DNA of 64,000 nt from Tellurirhabdus bombi (GTDB lineage Bacteria; Bacteroidota; Bacteroidia; Cytophagales; Spirosomataceae), in contig NZ_CP090557.1 in NCBI RefSeq assembly GCF_021484805.1, positions 1,166,501 to 1,230,500 of the forward strand. The letters are read 5' to 3'. This document shows positions 8,668-17,897 of this stretch, piece after piece (within the stretch, counting starts at the first letter, position 1; every line of letters starts with the position of its first letter). The translations under genes were made by a program, and so were the position numbers. The notes below the pieces were generated by a model that saw only the letters and a list, made by a program, of their open reading frames with translations, ran no database searches and was not told where the DNA came from.

Positions 8668-10458
8668 TTATTCCAATCGGATGGCAGAAACGCTTGTTCC
8701 TGCTGGAACCATTGGAAATACGTTTTCTTCTTGTTCGACAATAACTTCCAGTAGATAAGGCTTATCGGAGGCCAGCAACGTATCCAGCGAAGCCGAAAGG
8801 TCTTCTCGTTTGCTGCACGTATGGCCATCGACGCCAAACCCTTTTGCAATCATGATAAAATCTGGATTCTGCAATTCAACGAACGAGTACCGACGGTTGT
8901 GGAACAACTGCTGCCACTGCCGAACCATGCCGAGGTAGTTATTATTCAGAATAATCGCCTTAACGGGTAGCTTATTCTGGGCAATGGTGCCTAACTCCTG
9001 AAGCGTCATCTGGAAACAGCCGTCGCCAATGATGGCGATAACTTCCCGACTTGGGTCACCTACTTTGGCTCCAAAAGCCGCCGGAAGGGCAAAACCCATC
9101 GTGCCCAGGCCACCGGACGTAATGAGGCTGTGAGGACGCCGGTACTGGTAATAAGCAGACGTCATCATCTGGTGCTGGCCAACGTCAGCCACCATCACCG
9201 CTTCGCCATTGGTCTTTTTCGACAGCATGTCGATGACTTCGGGCATCTTCAGTTTTTCGGTCGTTGGAGCCAGGGCGGGTGCCTTTACTTTTTCGTACTC
9301 TATGGCGTCGTATTTCCGGAATTCGTTCCGCCAGGCCGTGTGGTCGTTCTCTTTCACCAGCGGCAACAGACGAATCAGCGCTTCTTTGGCATCGCCCACA
9401 ACCGGCGCTTCGGCTTTGATAATTTTATCAATTTCTGCCGGATCGATTTCAATGTGGATTACTTTGGCCTGCGGCGCAAACTTCGACGCATTGCCCGTCA
9501 CCCGGTCGTCAAAACGCATTCCAAGACCAATCAACACATCGCACTCATCGGTCATGACGTTCGAACCGTAGTTGCCATGCATTCCCAACCAACCCGTATA
9601 AAGCGGGTGATCACACGGAACCGCTGACTGCCCTAACAGCGTGGAAGCCACTGGAATACCCGTTTTTTCAATGAAGGCCAGTAATTCTTTTTCCGCTTTA
9701 GAAATCAATACACCATGACCAACCAGAATGTAAGGCCGTTTGGCGTTATTGATCAACTCAGCGGCCTTTTCCAACTGATCCTGTTTTGGAATCAGGCGCG
9801 GACGGTAGCTAACCACTTTTTCGCATTTTTTATACGAAAACGCTTTGGTCATTAATTCCTGCTGCGCATTTTTCGCAATATCAATCACCACCGGACCGGG
9901 CCGACCCGTTTGAGCTATATAAAATGCTTTCGAGATAATTTCCGGAATCTCATCGGCACTTGTAATCTGATAATTCCATTTCGTAATGGGCATCGTAACC
10001 CCAATAACGTCCGTTTCCTGAAACGCGTCAGTACCCAACAGGCTGGCGAAAACCTGACCGACCAGACACACAATTGGCGTGGAGTCGCTCATGGCATCGG
10101 CAATACCCGTGATCAGATTGGTTGCACCCGGGCCCGAAGTAACCAGACAGACTCCTGGACGGCCACTGATGCGGGCATAGCCTTCAGCAGCGTGGGCCGC
10201 TCCCTGCTCGTGACGCACCAGAATATGATTCAGGCGATCCTGATAGTCATACAGGGCATCGTAGACAGGCATAATCGCGCCGCCGGGATAGCCGAAAATC
10301 GTTTCTACCCCCTCTTCCACCAGCGACTGCATGAGTGCTTCGGCACCCGTCAGGGGTTTGATTAATTTCTTAGCCGGAGCATCTACTTCCGGCGTTGCTA
10401 CGCGGGACGATTCTACCTGGACTTGCTGTTCTGTTACTTCGCTGACCGTTGTTTGCAT
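8668..10458 (-). CDS. ilvB: Acetolactate synthase large subunit
   Basis: This ThDP enzyme condenses two pyruvates, or pyruvate and 2-ketobutyrate. The 596-residue protein has the catalytic Glu84 in VRHEQGAAHAAEGYAR, an FAD-binding central domain (GLGMRFDDRVTG) and the ThDP-Mg motif beginning GDGCFQMT and ending in NNNYLGM. About 35 N-terminal residues before LTGAEALMQSL are a low-complexity extension rich in Val, Glu and Gln. It lies 38 bases after ilvD. Confidence 0.97.
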   Translation of the reverse strand: MQTTVSEVTEQQVQVESSRVATPEVDAPAKKLIKPLTGAEALMQSLVEEGVETIFGYPGGAIMPVYDALYDYQDRLNHILVRHEQGAAHAAEGYARISGRPGVCLVTSGPGATNLITGIADAMSDSTPIVCLVGQVFASLLGTDAFQETDVIGVTMPITKWNYQITSADEIPEIISKAFYIAQTGRPGPVVIDIAKNAQQELMTKAFSYKKCEKVVSYRPRLIPKQDQLEKAAELINNAKRPYILVGHGVLISKAEKELLAFIEKTGIPVASTLLGQSAVPCDHPLYTGWLGMHGNYGSNVMTDECDVLIGLGMRFDDRVTGNASKFAPQAKVIHIEIDPAEIDKIIKAEAPVVGDAKEALIRLLPLVKENDHTAWRNEFRKYDAIEYEKVKAPALAPTTEKLKMPEVIDMLSKKTNGEAVMVADVGQHQMMTSAYYQYRRPHSLITSGGLGTMGFALPAAFGAKVGDPSREVIAIIGDGCFQMTLQELGTIAQNKLPVKAIILNNNYLGMVRQWQQLFHNRRYSFVELQNPDFIMIAKGFGVDGHTCSKREDLSASLDTLLASDKPYLLEVIVEQEENVFPMVPAGTSVSAIRLE

Positions 10459-10496
10459 AGGTCCTGCTGTTTTATGGTGTATTCAATAGTTTGTTC

Positions 10497-12197
10497 TTAC
10501 ATTTCATCCGTCACGCAGCCTTCGCTGGCTGATTTCACGCTCCGGATGTAGCGTCCTAAAACGCCCCGCGTAAAGCTGGGAGCTGGCTGTTGCCACTGGC
10601 TCCGCCGCTCGGCCATTTCTTCATCGGAAATGTGCAGCGTCAATTGGCGGGTTTCAGCATCAATCGTGATGCGGTCGCCTTCTTTGACGAGTGCAATCGG
10701 GCCACCGTCGAATGCTTCCGGCGTGATGTGTCCGACCACAAAGCCGTGGGTTCCACCGGAGAAACGCCCATCGGTAATCAAGGCTACTTTATCGCCCAAA
10801 CCTGCGCCAATCACGGCCGAAGTAGGTTTCAGCATTTCCGACATGCCGGGTCCGCCTTTAGGTCCCGCGTTGCGGATAACGATGACGTGGCCGGGTAGAA
10901 TTTCGCCTTTGGCCAGCGCGTCGATGATCTCCGATTCGTGTTCGCAAATCTTGGCCGTACCGTCAAAGCGCAAGCCTTCTTTACCCGTAATTTTGGCTAC
11001 TGCGCCCGTGGGTGCCAGGTTGCCGTACATAATCTGGATATGGCCTGTTTTCTTAATGGCCTGCGATAGCGGGAAAATGATTTTCTGCGTCTCGAAATTC
11101 AGGTCAGGAGCTTCGGCCAGGTTTTCCGCCACGGTTTTACCCGTTACGGTCATGCAATCTCCGTGAATCAATCCTTCCTGATACAGGTATTTGGTAACAG
11201 CCGGTACGCCACCGATTTCCAGAACATCCTCCATGTAATATTTGCCACTTGGTTTCAAGTCAGCAATGAACGGAGTCCGGTCGCTGATCGCCTGAATTTC
11301 GTCCAGTGTCAGGGACAAACCAGCCGCGCGGGCGATAGCAATGTAGTGCAGGGTTGCGTTGGTCGAGCCACCCAACGCCATGACTAGAGTCAGCGCGTTT
11401 TCCAGCGATTTTTTCGTAATGATGTCCCGAGGCTTTAAATCCATTTCCAGCAAACGCTTCATGGCTACCCCGATTTTTTTACATTCTTCCTGCTTGCCTT
11501 CGTGCGTTGCCGGATAGCTGCTGCTAAACGGTAAGCTCAAGCCCATTGCCTCAATGGACGAAGCCATGGTGTTGGCCGTATACATCCCACCGCAGGCTCC
11601 CGCACCCGGGATGGCATTCTGCACAACGCCTTTAAAATCTTCGTCGGAAATGTTACCGGCAAAGCGTTTTCCCAGCGCTTCAAAAGCCGAAACGATGTCT
11701 AATTTCTTTCCTTTATAATGTCCTGATCGAATGGTTCCGCCGTAGACCATGATTCCGGGACGATCCAAGCGGGCCATGGCCATAATGGCTCCCGGCATGT
11801 TTTTATCGCAACCGACTACCGTAATTACACCGTCGTACCACTGCGCACTCACGACCGATTCGATGGAATCCGCAATCAGATCTCGGCTTGGCAGGGAATA
11901 ACGCATGCCGTCATTGCCGTTGGTCATGCCATCCGATACGCCAATGGTATTGAAAATAAGACCCACCATATTATTGGCCTGAATGCCCTGCTTTACATAA
12001 ACAGAAAGGCCATTCAGGTGCATGTTGCACGTGTTTCCTTCGTAGCCGGTGCTAGCAATACCAATCTGTGGTTTTGCCATATCCTCTTCGGTCAGCCCAA
12101 CGCCATAAAGCATGGCCTGAGCAGCCGGGTTACTGATTTCCTGCGTTAAGGTGGCGCTGTATTTGTTTAGTCGCGTAGTGGTTTCGGTTGCCTGCAT
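10497..12197 (-). CDS. ilvD: Dihydroxy-acid dehydratase
   Basis: IlvD dehydrates dihydroxy acids to the 2-keto acids of Val, Ile and Leu synthesis. The 566-residue protein keeps the Fe-S cysteine motifs: [22 protein letters not shown] and [12 protein letters not shown]. The C-terminal [19 protein letters not shown] segment is also typical. It is the first structural gene of the cluster. The start ATG 12197 is 24 bases past the leader terminator, so its transcription depends on read-through of that hairpin. Confidence 0.97.
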   Translation of the reverse strand: MQATETTTRLNKYSATLTQEISNPAAQAMLYGVGLTEEDMAKPQIGIASTGYEGNTCNMHLNGLSVYVKQGIQANNMVGLIFNTIGVSDGMTNGNDGMRYSLPSRDLIADSIESVVSAQWYDGVITVVGCDKNMPGAIMAMARLDRPGIMVYGGTIRSGHYKGKKLDIVSAFEALGKRFAGNISDEDFKGVVQNAIPGAGACGGMYTANTMASSIEAMGLSLPFSSSYPATHEGKQEECKKIGVAMKRLLEMDLKPRDIITKKSLENALTLVMALGGSTNATLHYIAIARAAGLSLTLDEIQAISDRTPFIADLKPSGKYYMEDVLEIGGVPAVTKYLYQEGLIHGDCMTVTGKTVAENLAEAPDLNFETQKIIFPLSQAIKKTGHIQIMYGNLAPTGAVAKITGKEGLRFDGTAKICEHESEIIDALAKGEILPGHVIVIRNAGPKGGPGMSEMLKPTSAVIGAGLGDKVALITDGRFSGGTHGFVVGHITPEAFDGGPIALVKEGDRITIDAETRQLTLHISDEEMAERRSQWQQPAPSFTRGVLGRYIRSVKSASEGCVTDEM

Positions 12198-12221
12198 GGG
12201 TATTCAATTATTTCTTGGCAT

Positions 12222-12249
12222 AAAAAAACCCTTCCGGTTCGGGAAAGGG
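12222..12249 (-). terminator. Attenuator terminator of the ilv-leu operon (regions 3:4)
   Basis: On the minus strand, CCCTTTCC pairs with GGAAGGG (one bulged T) around a GC-rich loop and is followed by seven T residues. The 5' arm can pair instead with CGGGAGAGG at 12271-12279, giving the antiterminator. This is the classic mutually exclusive 2:3 versus 3:4 design. Confidence 0.9.
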
Positions 12250-12296
12250 CCTCAACAAATTGTCAAAGTACCTCTCCCGACCTATTTTACCAGGTC
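12240..12296 (-). promoter_or_regulatory. Pause stem and antiterminator of the ilv leader
   Basis: Region 1, GACCT (12292-12296, inside the last leader codons), can pair with AGGTC (12279-12283, over the leader stop). Region 2, CGGGAGAGG (12271-12279), can pair with CCTTTCCCG (12240-12248), nine pairs with one G-U. A ribosome stalled upstream on Ile/Leu/Val codons would free region 2 to form the antiterminator; a ribosome reaching the stop would cover region 2 and let the terminator form. The pairings are seen; the mechanism is inferred from known ilv and leu attenuators. Confidence 0.85.
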
Positions 12297-12332
12297 AATA
12301 AGTAGTACAATAATGACAATAAGTGCTTTCAT
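12282..12332 (-). CDS. Branched-chain amino acid leader peptide (ilv attenuator)
   Basis: A 16-codon frame, ATG 12332 to TAG 12282, encodes MKALIVIIVLLIDLVK. Eleven of the 16 residues are Ile, Leu or Val, and seven of them are consecutive from residue 4 to residue 11 with no other amino acid. It ends 33 bases before the attenuator terminator and precedes ilvD. This is the expected make-up of an ilv leader peptide, in which charged tRNA levels decide where the ribosome pauses. All three amino acids are represented, matching a cluster that makes all three. Confidence 0.9.
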   Translation of the reverse strand: MKALIVIIVLLIDLVK

Positions 12333-12370
12333 AATATTTAGCGAATTTTCGCTGATAGCGTAACTTGCTT

Positions 12371-12401
12371 CAAAGTAAAGAAGTCTTGTTTTAAAACGCA
12401 A
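12371..12401 (-). promoter_or_regulatory. Putative promoter of the ilv-leu operon
   Basis: On the minus strand TTG (12401-12399) is followed after 20 bases by TTACTTTG (12378-12371), seven of eight matches to the Bacteroidota -7 consensus TAnnTTTG. A start site near 12365 would give about 33 bases before the leader ATG. Confidence 0.6.
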
Positions 12402-12511
12402 ACAATATGCATATTAATTTTATCCTAAAAAACTGAACGGCAGATAAGAACGGCTAAGTGGTCGTCAGGTTGGATAAATAGTGTTACTTTGGGCTAAATT
12501 TCAAGGCTATT

Positions 12512-13312
12512 ATGGTTACTGAAACATCCTCGCATTATAATCATTTAGAACAAATGTCAGTACAGGAGTTACTGACAAATATTAATAAGGAAGACAAAAC
12601 GGTTCCGCTCGCGGTTGAAAAAGCAATTCCGCAAATTGAAGCCTTGGTCGCTCAACTTACCAAGCGGATGAAAGAAGGTGGCCGGCTTTTTTACATCGGT
12701 GCCGGAACCAGCGGTCGGCTGGGTGTTGTCGATGCCTCCGAATGCCCCCCCACCTATGGCGTTTCGCCTGATCTGGTGGTTGGGCTAATTGCTGGTGGCG
12801 ATGGCGCGATTCGCCGGGCGGTTGAAAACGCCGAAGACGACTGGGACCAAGCTTGGAAAGATTTACAAGCTTACCACGTTGATGAACAGGATACGCTGAT
12901 TGGCATTGCGGCCTCAGGCCGTACGCCTTACGTCATTGGTGGTCTGAAAAAAGCCCGCGAAGCCGGTTTACTAACGGGTTGCGTTGTTTGTAACCCCGGT
13001 TCTGCCGTTGCGCAGGCCGCCGAATATCCGGTAGAAGTAGTGGTTGGGCCGGAGTTCGTCACGGGTAGCACCCGCATGAAAGCTGGCACCGCTCAGAAAC
13101 TGGTCCTCAACATGATTTCGACTTCGGTGATGATCCAGCTTGGTCGGGTTAAGGGCAATAAAATGGTAGATATGCAGCTCACGAACGAAAAGTTAAAAGA
13201 CCGGGCAGCTAAAATGGTCATGAGCGAAATTGGCGTTAGCCGCGAAGTAGCCGAAAACCTGCTGGCGCAATACGGAAATGTCCGTAATTCCATCGAAAAT
13301 TACCGTCCATGA
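12512..13312 (+). CDS. murQ: N-acetylmuramic acid 6-phosphate etherase
   Basis: MurQ splits the lactyl ether of MurNAc-6-phosphate to give GlcNAc-6-phosphate and D-lactate, a cell-wall recycling step in the cytoplasm. The 266-residue SIS-fold protein carries GRLFYIGAGTSGRLGVVDASECPPTYG, the sugar-phosphate loop with the catalytic Glu, and VVVGPEFVTGSTRMKAGTAQK. It is about 30 residues shorter than E. coli MurQ, lacking the small C-terminal helical extension. Its stop overlaps the next start as ATGA, so the two are probably translated together. It is divergent from the ilv operon across a 179-base gap. Confidence 0.95.
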   Translation: MVTETSSHYNHLEQMSVQELLTNINKEDKTVPLAVEKAIPQIEALVAQLTKRMKEGGRLFYIGAGTSGRLGVVDASECPPTYGVSPDLVVGLIAGGDGAIRRAVENAEDDWDQAWKDLQAYHVDEQDTLIGIAASGRTPYVIGGLKKAREAGLLTGCVVCNPGSAVAQAAEYPVEVVVGPEFVTGSTRMKAGTAQKLVLNMISTSVMIQLGRVKGNKMVDMQLTNEKLKDRAAKMVMSEIGVSREVAENLLAQYGNVRNSIENYRP

Positions 13313-14325
13313 AAGCCATCGTTCAAACTGAACTGCACCAACCCGCCCGGCATACTGAGGCCGAAAAGCCAGTGGCCGGGCCGGGGGAAGTGCTTGTCAG
13401 TTTGAAAGCGGCGGCGCTCAACCACCGGGATGTTTTTATTCAGCAGGGCTTATACCCCCGCATTCAGTTGCCGGTCATTTTAGGGTCCGACGGAGCCGGG
13501 GTGGTTACTGACCTTGGCGAAGGTGTCGAAGCCGGTTGGCTGGGGCAATCAGTGTTAATCAACTGCGCGCTGAACTGGGGGAACAATCCCGCTTTTTACG
13601 GACCGGATTTCCGCATTCTGGGTATGCCCCAAAACGGCACGTTTGCCGAATTTCTGCAAATCGAAGCAAAATATTTACACCTCAAGCCTCACCACCTGAC
13701 GTTTGAACAGGCAGCGGCATTGCCCCTGGCGGGCCTTACTGCCTGGCGGGCGCTCATGACGCGGGGCGCTTTCCAACCGACAGACAAAGTGCTGATCACG
13801 GGTATTGGCGGTGGAGTTGCCTTGATGGCCCTGCAAATGGCCGTAGCCGCCGGGGCGGAAGTTTGGGTTACGTCCGGGTCGGATGAAAAGCTACAACGCG
13901 CCAGCACGCTGGGTGCGCATGGGGGTGTCAACTACCGGGAGGCAGACTGGGCCCGAAAGCTCATGACGCAGACGGGTAGTGGCAAAAGCGGGTATTTTAA
14001 CTTGATTATTGACAGCGCGGCGGGACCGGGCTTTGTCCAACTCATCGACGTGGCGGCTCCCGGAGGGCGGATTATTTTTTACGGCGGCACAACCGGCAAC
14101 ATCACCGACGTAGCCCCCTCGAAAGTCTTCTTCAAGCAGCTCACCATCTGCGGCACCACCATGGGCACGGAGCAGGAATTTGCCGATCTGCTTCATTTTG
14201 TTACCGAAAAGCAACTGGTGCCTGTCGTCGATGCTGTATTTCCCCTCGCCGAAGCCGAGCAAGCCTTGCGCTATTTGGAGACCAGTCAGCAGTTTGGCAA
14301 GATTATCCTGAAAATTAATGCGTAA
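13309..14325 (+). CDS. Zinc-type alcohol dehydrogenase-like / quinone oxidoreductase (MDR family)
   Basis: The 338-residue protein belongs to the medium-chain dehydrogenase/reductase superfamily. It has a GroES-like N-terminal domain (ALNHRDVFIQQGLYP, LGSDGAGVV) and a Rossmann domain with the loop TGIGGGVALMALQMA. The catalytic and structural zinc cysteine sets are not evident, which points to the zinc-free quinone-oxidoreductase branch using NADPH. The substrate cannot be read from the sequence. It overlaps murQ by four bases (ATGA), though no direct pathway link to murQ is known to me. Confidence 0.85.
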   Translation: MKAIVQTELHQPARHTEAEKPVAGPGEVLVSLKAAALNHRDVFIQQGLYPRIQLPVILGSDGAGVVTDLGEGVEAGWLGQSVLINCALNWGNNPAFYGPDFRILGMPQNGTFAEFLQIEAKYLHLKPHHLTFEQAAALPLAGLTAWRALMTRGAFQPTDKVLITGIGGGVALMALQMAVAAGAEVWVTSGSDEKLQRASTLGAHGGVNYREADWARKLMTQTGSGKSGYFNLIIDSAAGPGFVQLIDVAAPGGRIIFYGGTTGNITDVAPSKVFFKQLTICGTTMGTEQEFADLLHFVTEKQLVPVVDAVFPLAEAEQALRYLETSQQFGKIILKINA

Positions 14326-14440
14326 TTTTTGGGTAGACAAGCAGTAATTTTAACACTTGTTTGCGTCTTTGTAGTTAGAATCCCACCTGTTTCGTCTTAT
14401 TCCCAAATAAAGTTAGCCATAATCATCTCTTGCCCAAACG

Positions 14441-15706
14441 ATGCAATCGACCTTGACCCCGCCTCAAAAACCTTCTTACCGCGCCTTATTTAGTTTGCCC
14501 GTCATTGTGGCTGCTCTGGGATACTTCGTGGACATCTATGATCTGTTGCTATTTGGTATCGTTCGGATTCCCAGTCTCAAAGACCTGGGCCTGACCGACG
14601 CACAAATTTCTCTCGTTGGCGTTAACATCCTGAACTGGCAGATGGGCGGTTTGCTGTTAGGCGGTATCTTGTGGGGCGTATTGGGTGATAAAAAAGGGCG
14701 CTTATCCGTCCTCTTCGGTTCCATCCTGACCTATTCGATTGCCAACATTGCCTGCGGCTTTGTCGATAAAGTTACGTTTATGCCGCCCGCCGACTATTAT
14801 GCCTACATGCGTTTTATCGCGGGCATTGGACTAGCCGGTGAGCTGGGCGCGGGTATTACGCTTGTTTCCGAATCCTTACCTAAAGAATTGCGCGCGCTGG
14901 GCACCTCACTGGTGGCGGGTGTAGGGCTGTTTGGGGCTGTTTTCGCTTATTTCACGGTTGAGCTGTTTAGCTGGCAAAGCGCCTTTTTTGTGGGCGGTGG
15001 TATGGGGATTGGCCTGCTGCTTCTGCGGGTAGGCGTTTTCGAATCGGGCATGTTTCAGGAAGTCTCGGAGCAGAAACACATTTCGAAAGGCAACTTCTTC
15101 GCGTTTTTCACCAACTGGGACCGCTTTACCCGTTACCTGAAGTGCATCGGTATTGGTCTGCCAACCTGGTTTGTGATTGGTATTTTGGCCACCCTCAGCA
15201 ATGAATTTGGGCTTGCTTTAGGCGTAGACGAGCCCATTAAGCCGGGCCTTGCTATCATGTGGTGCTATGTCGGTCTGGCCATTGGTGACCTATCGAGTGG
15301 TGTTCTTAGCCAGGTGCTTGAGTCGCGCAAAAAAGCGGTTGCTCTTCTCATGGTCTTCACGCTAGTCTTTAGCGTTGTCTATTTGTATTTCGGGGTAAAA
15401 AGCGCAACTACCATGTATGGTCTGGCTTTACTAATGGGCTTTGGAATCGGTTATTGGGCCATGTTTGTTACCATCGGGGCAGAGCAATTCGGGACTAACC
15501 TCCGCGCTACGGCGGCTACCACCATTCCAAACATGGTGCGCGGACTCGTTATTTTGATGACCAGTTTATATACGTATTTAAAACCGTCGCTAGATGTTAT
15601 TAACGCGGGTGCCGTTGTTGGTCTGCTTAGCTTTGTTATTGGCTTTTACTCCATCCTGACAGTTCCAGAAACCCACGGCAAAGACCTGAATTACCTGGAA
15701 GAATAA
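14441..15706 (+). CDS. MFS transporter, copy 1 of a tandem pair
   Basis: A 421-residue, about 12-helix major facilitator. The signature loop between helices 2 and 3 is seen as GVLGDKKGRLSVLFG. The first helix has GYFVDIYDLLLF, with an acidic pair as in metabolite:proton symporters of the MHS/AAHS type. The substrate is unknown. It is very close to the next gene, and carries a short insertion (about residues 105-113, KVTFMPPADYY) that the second copy lacks. A terminator follows, so each copy is probably a separate unit. Confidence 0.88.
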   Translation: MQSTLTPPQKPSYRALFSLPVIVAALGYFVDIYDLLLFGIVRIPSLKDLGLTDAQISLVGVNILNWQMGGLLLGGILWGVLGDKKGRLSVLFGSILTYSIANIACGFVDKVTFMPPADYYAYMRFIAGIGLAGELGAGITLVSESLPKELRALGTSLVAGVGLFGAVFAYFTVELFSWQSAFFVGGGMGIGLLLLRVGVFESGMFQEVSEQKHISKGNFFAFFTNWDRFTRYLKCIGIGLPTWFVIGILATLSNEFGLALGVDEPIKPGLAIMWCYVGLAIGDLSSGVLSQVLESRKKAVALLMVFTLVFSVVYLYFGVKSATTMYGLALLMGFGIGYWAMFVTIGAEQFGTNLRATAATTIPNMVRGLVILMTSLYTYLKPSLDVINAGAVVGLLSFVIGFYSILTVPETHGKDLNYLEE

Positions 15707-15730
15707 GAAACTGGGCTTTAAACGAACCAG

Positions 15731-15764
15731 AAAGGGCTGCCGAGTTTCTCCGGCAGCCCTTTGT
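15731..15764 (+). terminator. Terminator between the two MFS genes
   Basis: A perfect 12-bp stem (AAAGGGCTGCCG with CGGCAGCCCTTT) around an 8-base loop lies 25 bases after the first MFS stop. Confidence 0.9.
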
Positions 15765-15838
15765 TATGTATACACCAAAGCCGAATTCGGAAAAACCATT
15801 AACTTTCCAATCCAAACCCCAACCTTTCTGTCTGCGTC

Positions 15839-17077
15839 ATGCCCTTAGAGACAAAGTTGTCCGCTGTATCATATAGTACCCTCTTTTCGCTACCCGTTAT
15901 CGTATCGGCGTTAGGCTATTTTGTGGATGTCTACGACCTACTGCTTTTTAACATTGTCCGGGTGCCTAGCTTAAAGGATTTGGGGCTAAACGCAGAAGAG
16001 GTTTCGCGGCTCGGCGGAATGATTCTGAACTGGCAGCAGGCGGGTCTGCTACTGGGTGGGATTTTGTGGGGTGTCTTGGGCGATAAAAAAGGACGTCTTT
16101 CGGTTCTTTTTGGCTCTATCATTACGTATTCCGTGGCCAATATTGCCTGTGGCTTTGTTCAGGACGTGGAGATCTACGCGCTTTTGCGGTTCATTGCCGG
16201 CCTTGGTCTGGCTGGTGAACTAGGCGCTGGCATCACGCTGGTGGCAGAAATCTTACCCAAAGAAACTCGCGGTTATGGAACCTCGCTTGTTGCAGGCGTT
16301 GGCCTGTTTGGGGCGGTTGTTGCTTATTTCACGGTCGTTCTGTTCGATTGGCGCACTGCTTATTTTGTGGGCGGCGGCATGGGAATCGGGCTGCTGCTGC
16401 TTCGCGTTTCGGTCTTTGAATCCGGTATGTTCCTGCAAATGAAAACCAACACGGCTCAGCGCGGTAATTTCTGGGCCTTGTTTACCAACCGACGCCGCTT
16501 GCTTACGTATTTTCGCTGCATGGGCCTGGCCGTGCCCACTTATTTCGTCATTGGTATTTTGGCTACGTTTAGCAATGAATTTGGCGAAGCACTGGAAATC
16601 AAGGAGCCTGTGCTGGCGGGGCAGGCGGTCATGTATACCTATATTGGTATGGCGGTGGGTGATTTACTGAGTGGACCTTTGAGCCAGTGGCTACGTTCCC
16701 GCCGCAAAGCCATTGGCTGGCTGATGACGCTGAACGCGCTGCTGGTTACTATCTATTTGTTTGGCGGCGTCTCCTCACTAAGTCTTTTTTACGCACTTTG
16801 CCTCGCGCTGGGATTTTCCATCGGTTACATTGCCTTGTTTCTGACCGTCTCCGCAGAGCATTTCGGAACTAATCTACGCGCAACGGCTACCACTTCCATT
16901 GCCAATAACGTACGGGCGACAACGCTGCTGACGATTCCGTTGTTTCAGGCCTTAAAACCAACAATTGGTGTCCTCGAAGCAGGTGCGCTGATTGCTCTTG
17001 TCTGCTTTTTTATCAGCTTTTGGGCCTTAATAACCCTCGACGAAACATATAGCAAAGACTTGAATTACTTAGAATAA
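15839..17077 (+). CDS. MFS transporter, copy 2 of a tandem pair
   Basis: A 412-residue major facilitator, clearly paralogous to the gene before it. They share FSLPVIV-ALGYFVD-YDLLLF, the loop GILWGVLGDKKGRLSVLFGS, and the C-terminal motif of the form TYSKDLNYLE (THGKDLNYLE in copy 1). Helix-flanking loops differ most, especially around residues 205-235 (MKTNTAQRGNFWALFTN). This suggests duplication followed by a shift in substrate or regulation. It has its own upstream gap of 132 bases and the first copy's terminator. Confidence 0.88.
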   Translation: MPLETKLSAVSYSTLFSLPVIVSALGYFVDVYDLLLFNIVRVPSLKDLGLNAEEVSRLGGMILNWQQAGLLLGGILWGVLGDKKGRLSVLFGSIITYSVANIACGFVQDVEIYALLRFIAGLGLAGELGAGITLVAEILPKETRGYGTSLVAGVGLFGAVVAYFTVVLFDWRTAYFVGGGMGIGLLLLRVSVFESGMFLQMKTNTAQRGNFWALFTNRRRLLTYFRCMGLAVPTYFVIGILATFSNEFGEALEIKEPVLAGQAVMYTYIGMAVGDLLSGPLSQWLRSRRKAIGWLMTLNALLVTIYLFGGVSSLSLFYALCLALGFSIGYIALFLTVSAEHFGTNLRATATTSIANNVRATTLLTIPLFQALKPTIGVLEAGALIALVCFFISFWALITLDETYSKDLNYLE

Positions 17078-17218
17078 TTCAAGAATACAGTCTAAAATCG
17101 ACCACTGGCTAAATATTATACAAGTATTGATTTTTCAAAACATATATTTGGAAGCTCATGTTATACTAGCGATAGTGGTACCATCTGCGTATTTCAATCC
17201 ACCCATTTTACAATTGAC

Positions 17219-17383
17219 ATGCAAGACAATCTGAATGAACCTACCAAGCAAGTGCTAGCCTTACCGGGCTATTTGCAGTTATTAGTTGGTATTTTGCTTT
17301 TAATGCTGACACTTCTTTGGCACAATAAGTACCGTGCTTACAAGCCTTCTGCTGATAAAGTCCTTGTTACTCAGCAATCCTGA
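17219..17383 (+). CDS. Small single-span membrane protein (54 residues)
   Basis: An ATG-start frame of 54 codons encodes a protein with a polar N-terminus (MQDNLNEPTKQVLALPGY), one hydrophobic segment of about 17 residues (LQLLVGILLLMLTLLW) and a basic tail (HNKYRAYKP). A TATATTTG element at 17143-17150 matches the -7 consensus about 70 bases upstream, and an intrinsic terminator begins 25 bases after the stop. This is good evidence for a real, separately transcribed gene. I do not recognise it. The inside-positive rule would put the C-terminus in the cytoplasm. Confidence 0.6.
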   Translation: MQDNLNEPTKQVLALPGYLQLLVGILLLMLTLLWHNKYRAYKPSADKVLVTQQS

Positions 17384-17695
17384 TAACCATGATTTGCTTA
17401 CTGACGCTAAAGGATCTGTATAGATCCTTTTTTTATGCTCGCTAAGCCCAAAAGCGCATTAAAAATGGATTATAATTTCAATTTCTCAATTGAATTACTA
17501 TATAATAAAAACAACCTCATTTTTATTACCAAATATTGATTATCAGTTACTTAATTTATAGTTAATAAGTATCTTTTTATACTTTAACGATATCCGGCTT
17601 AATTTGTCTTTTTTTGATAAATATTTTGACTTGTTTTAGAATGATCGGCGCCCTAAATTAGTTGATGTCGTTTCACTTACAAGTTGCCGGACAGC
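17384..17695. other. AT-rich intergenic stretch
   Basis: Apart from the terminator at 17409-17434, this 312-base gap has no gene I can support. From about 17440 to 17640 it is far more AT-rich than its surroundings, with poly-A and poly-T tracts. It may be a promoter/UP-like region for the next small gene or DNA of foreign origin. Confidence 0.5.
17409..17434 (+). terminator. Terminator after the 54-residue membrane protein
   Basis: A 9-bp perfect stem (AAAGGATCT with AGATCCTTT), a 4-base loop and a continuing T-run. Confidence 0.9.
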
Positions 17696-17872
17696 ATGAA
17701 TAAACAATACATCACCTTACTAGGCCGTCGAATTAATCGAAAAGATGTAGTTCAATTTTTAGGCTTGTTATTTATTTTAGGCATGATGCAGTTGTATCGT
17801 GACCGGTATCATTCTATCAAACAAGATCAATCGCCTTCTAAAATGCTAGCGACTTACGCTGTAGTCCGCTAA
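17696..17872 (+). CDS. Small single-span membrane protein (58 residues)
   Basis: From ATG 17696 the product is 58 residues: a basic N-terminus (MNKQYITLLGRRINRKDVV), one hydrophobic segment (QFLGLLFILGMMQLY) and a charged tail (RDRYHSIKQDQSP). A TTG four codons upstream could also start it, but ATG is preferred. A terminator begins 26 bases after the stop. It resembles the 54-residue gene in design but not clearly in sequence. No function can be given; it could be a small regulatory membrane protein. Confidence 0.55.
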   Translation: MNKQYITLLGRRINRKDVVQFLGLLFILGMMQLYRDRYHSIKQDQSPSKMLATYAVVR

Positions 17873-17897
17873 AATCTCATCATATATTTATTTGAAG

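Noticed and set aside
12151-12363. A 70-codon plus-strand frame across the ilvD start and leader
   Set aside because: The minus strand explains this DNA fully as ilvD, terminator and leader peptide.
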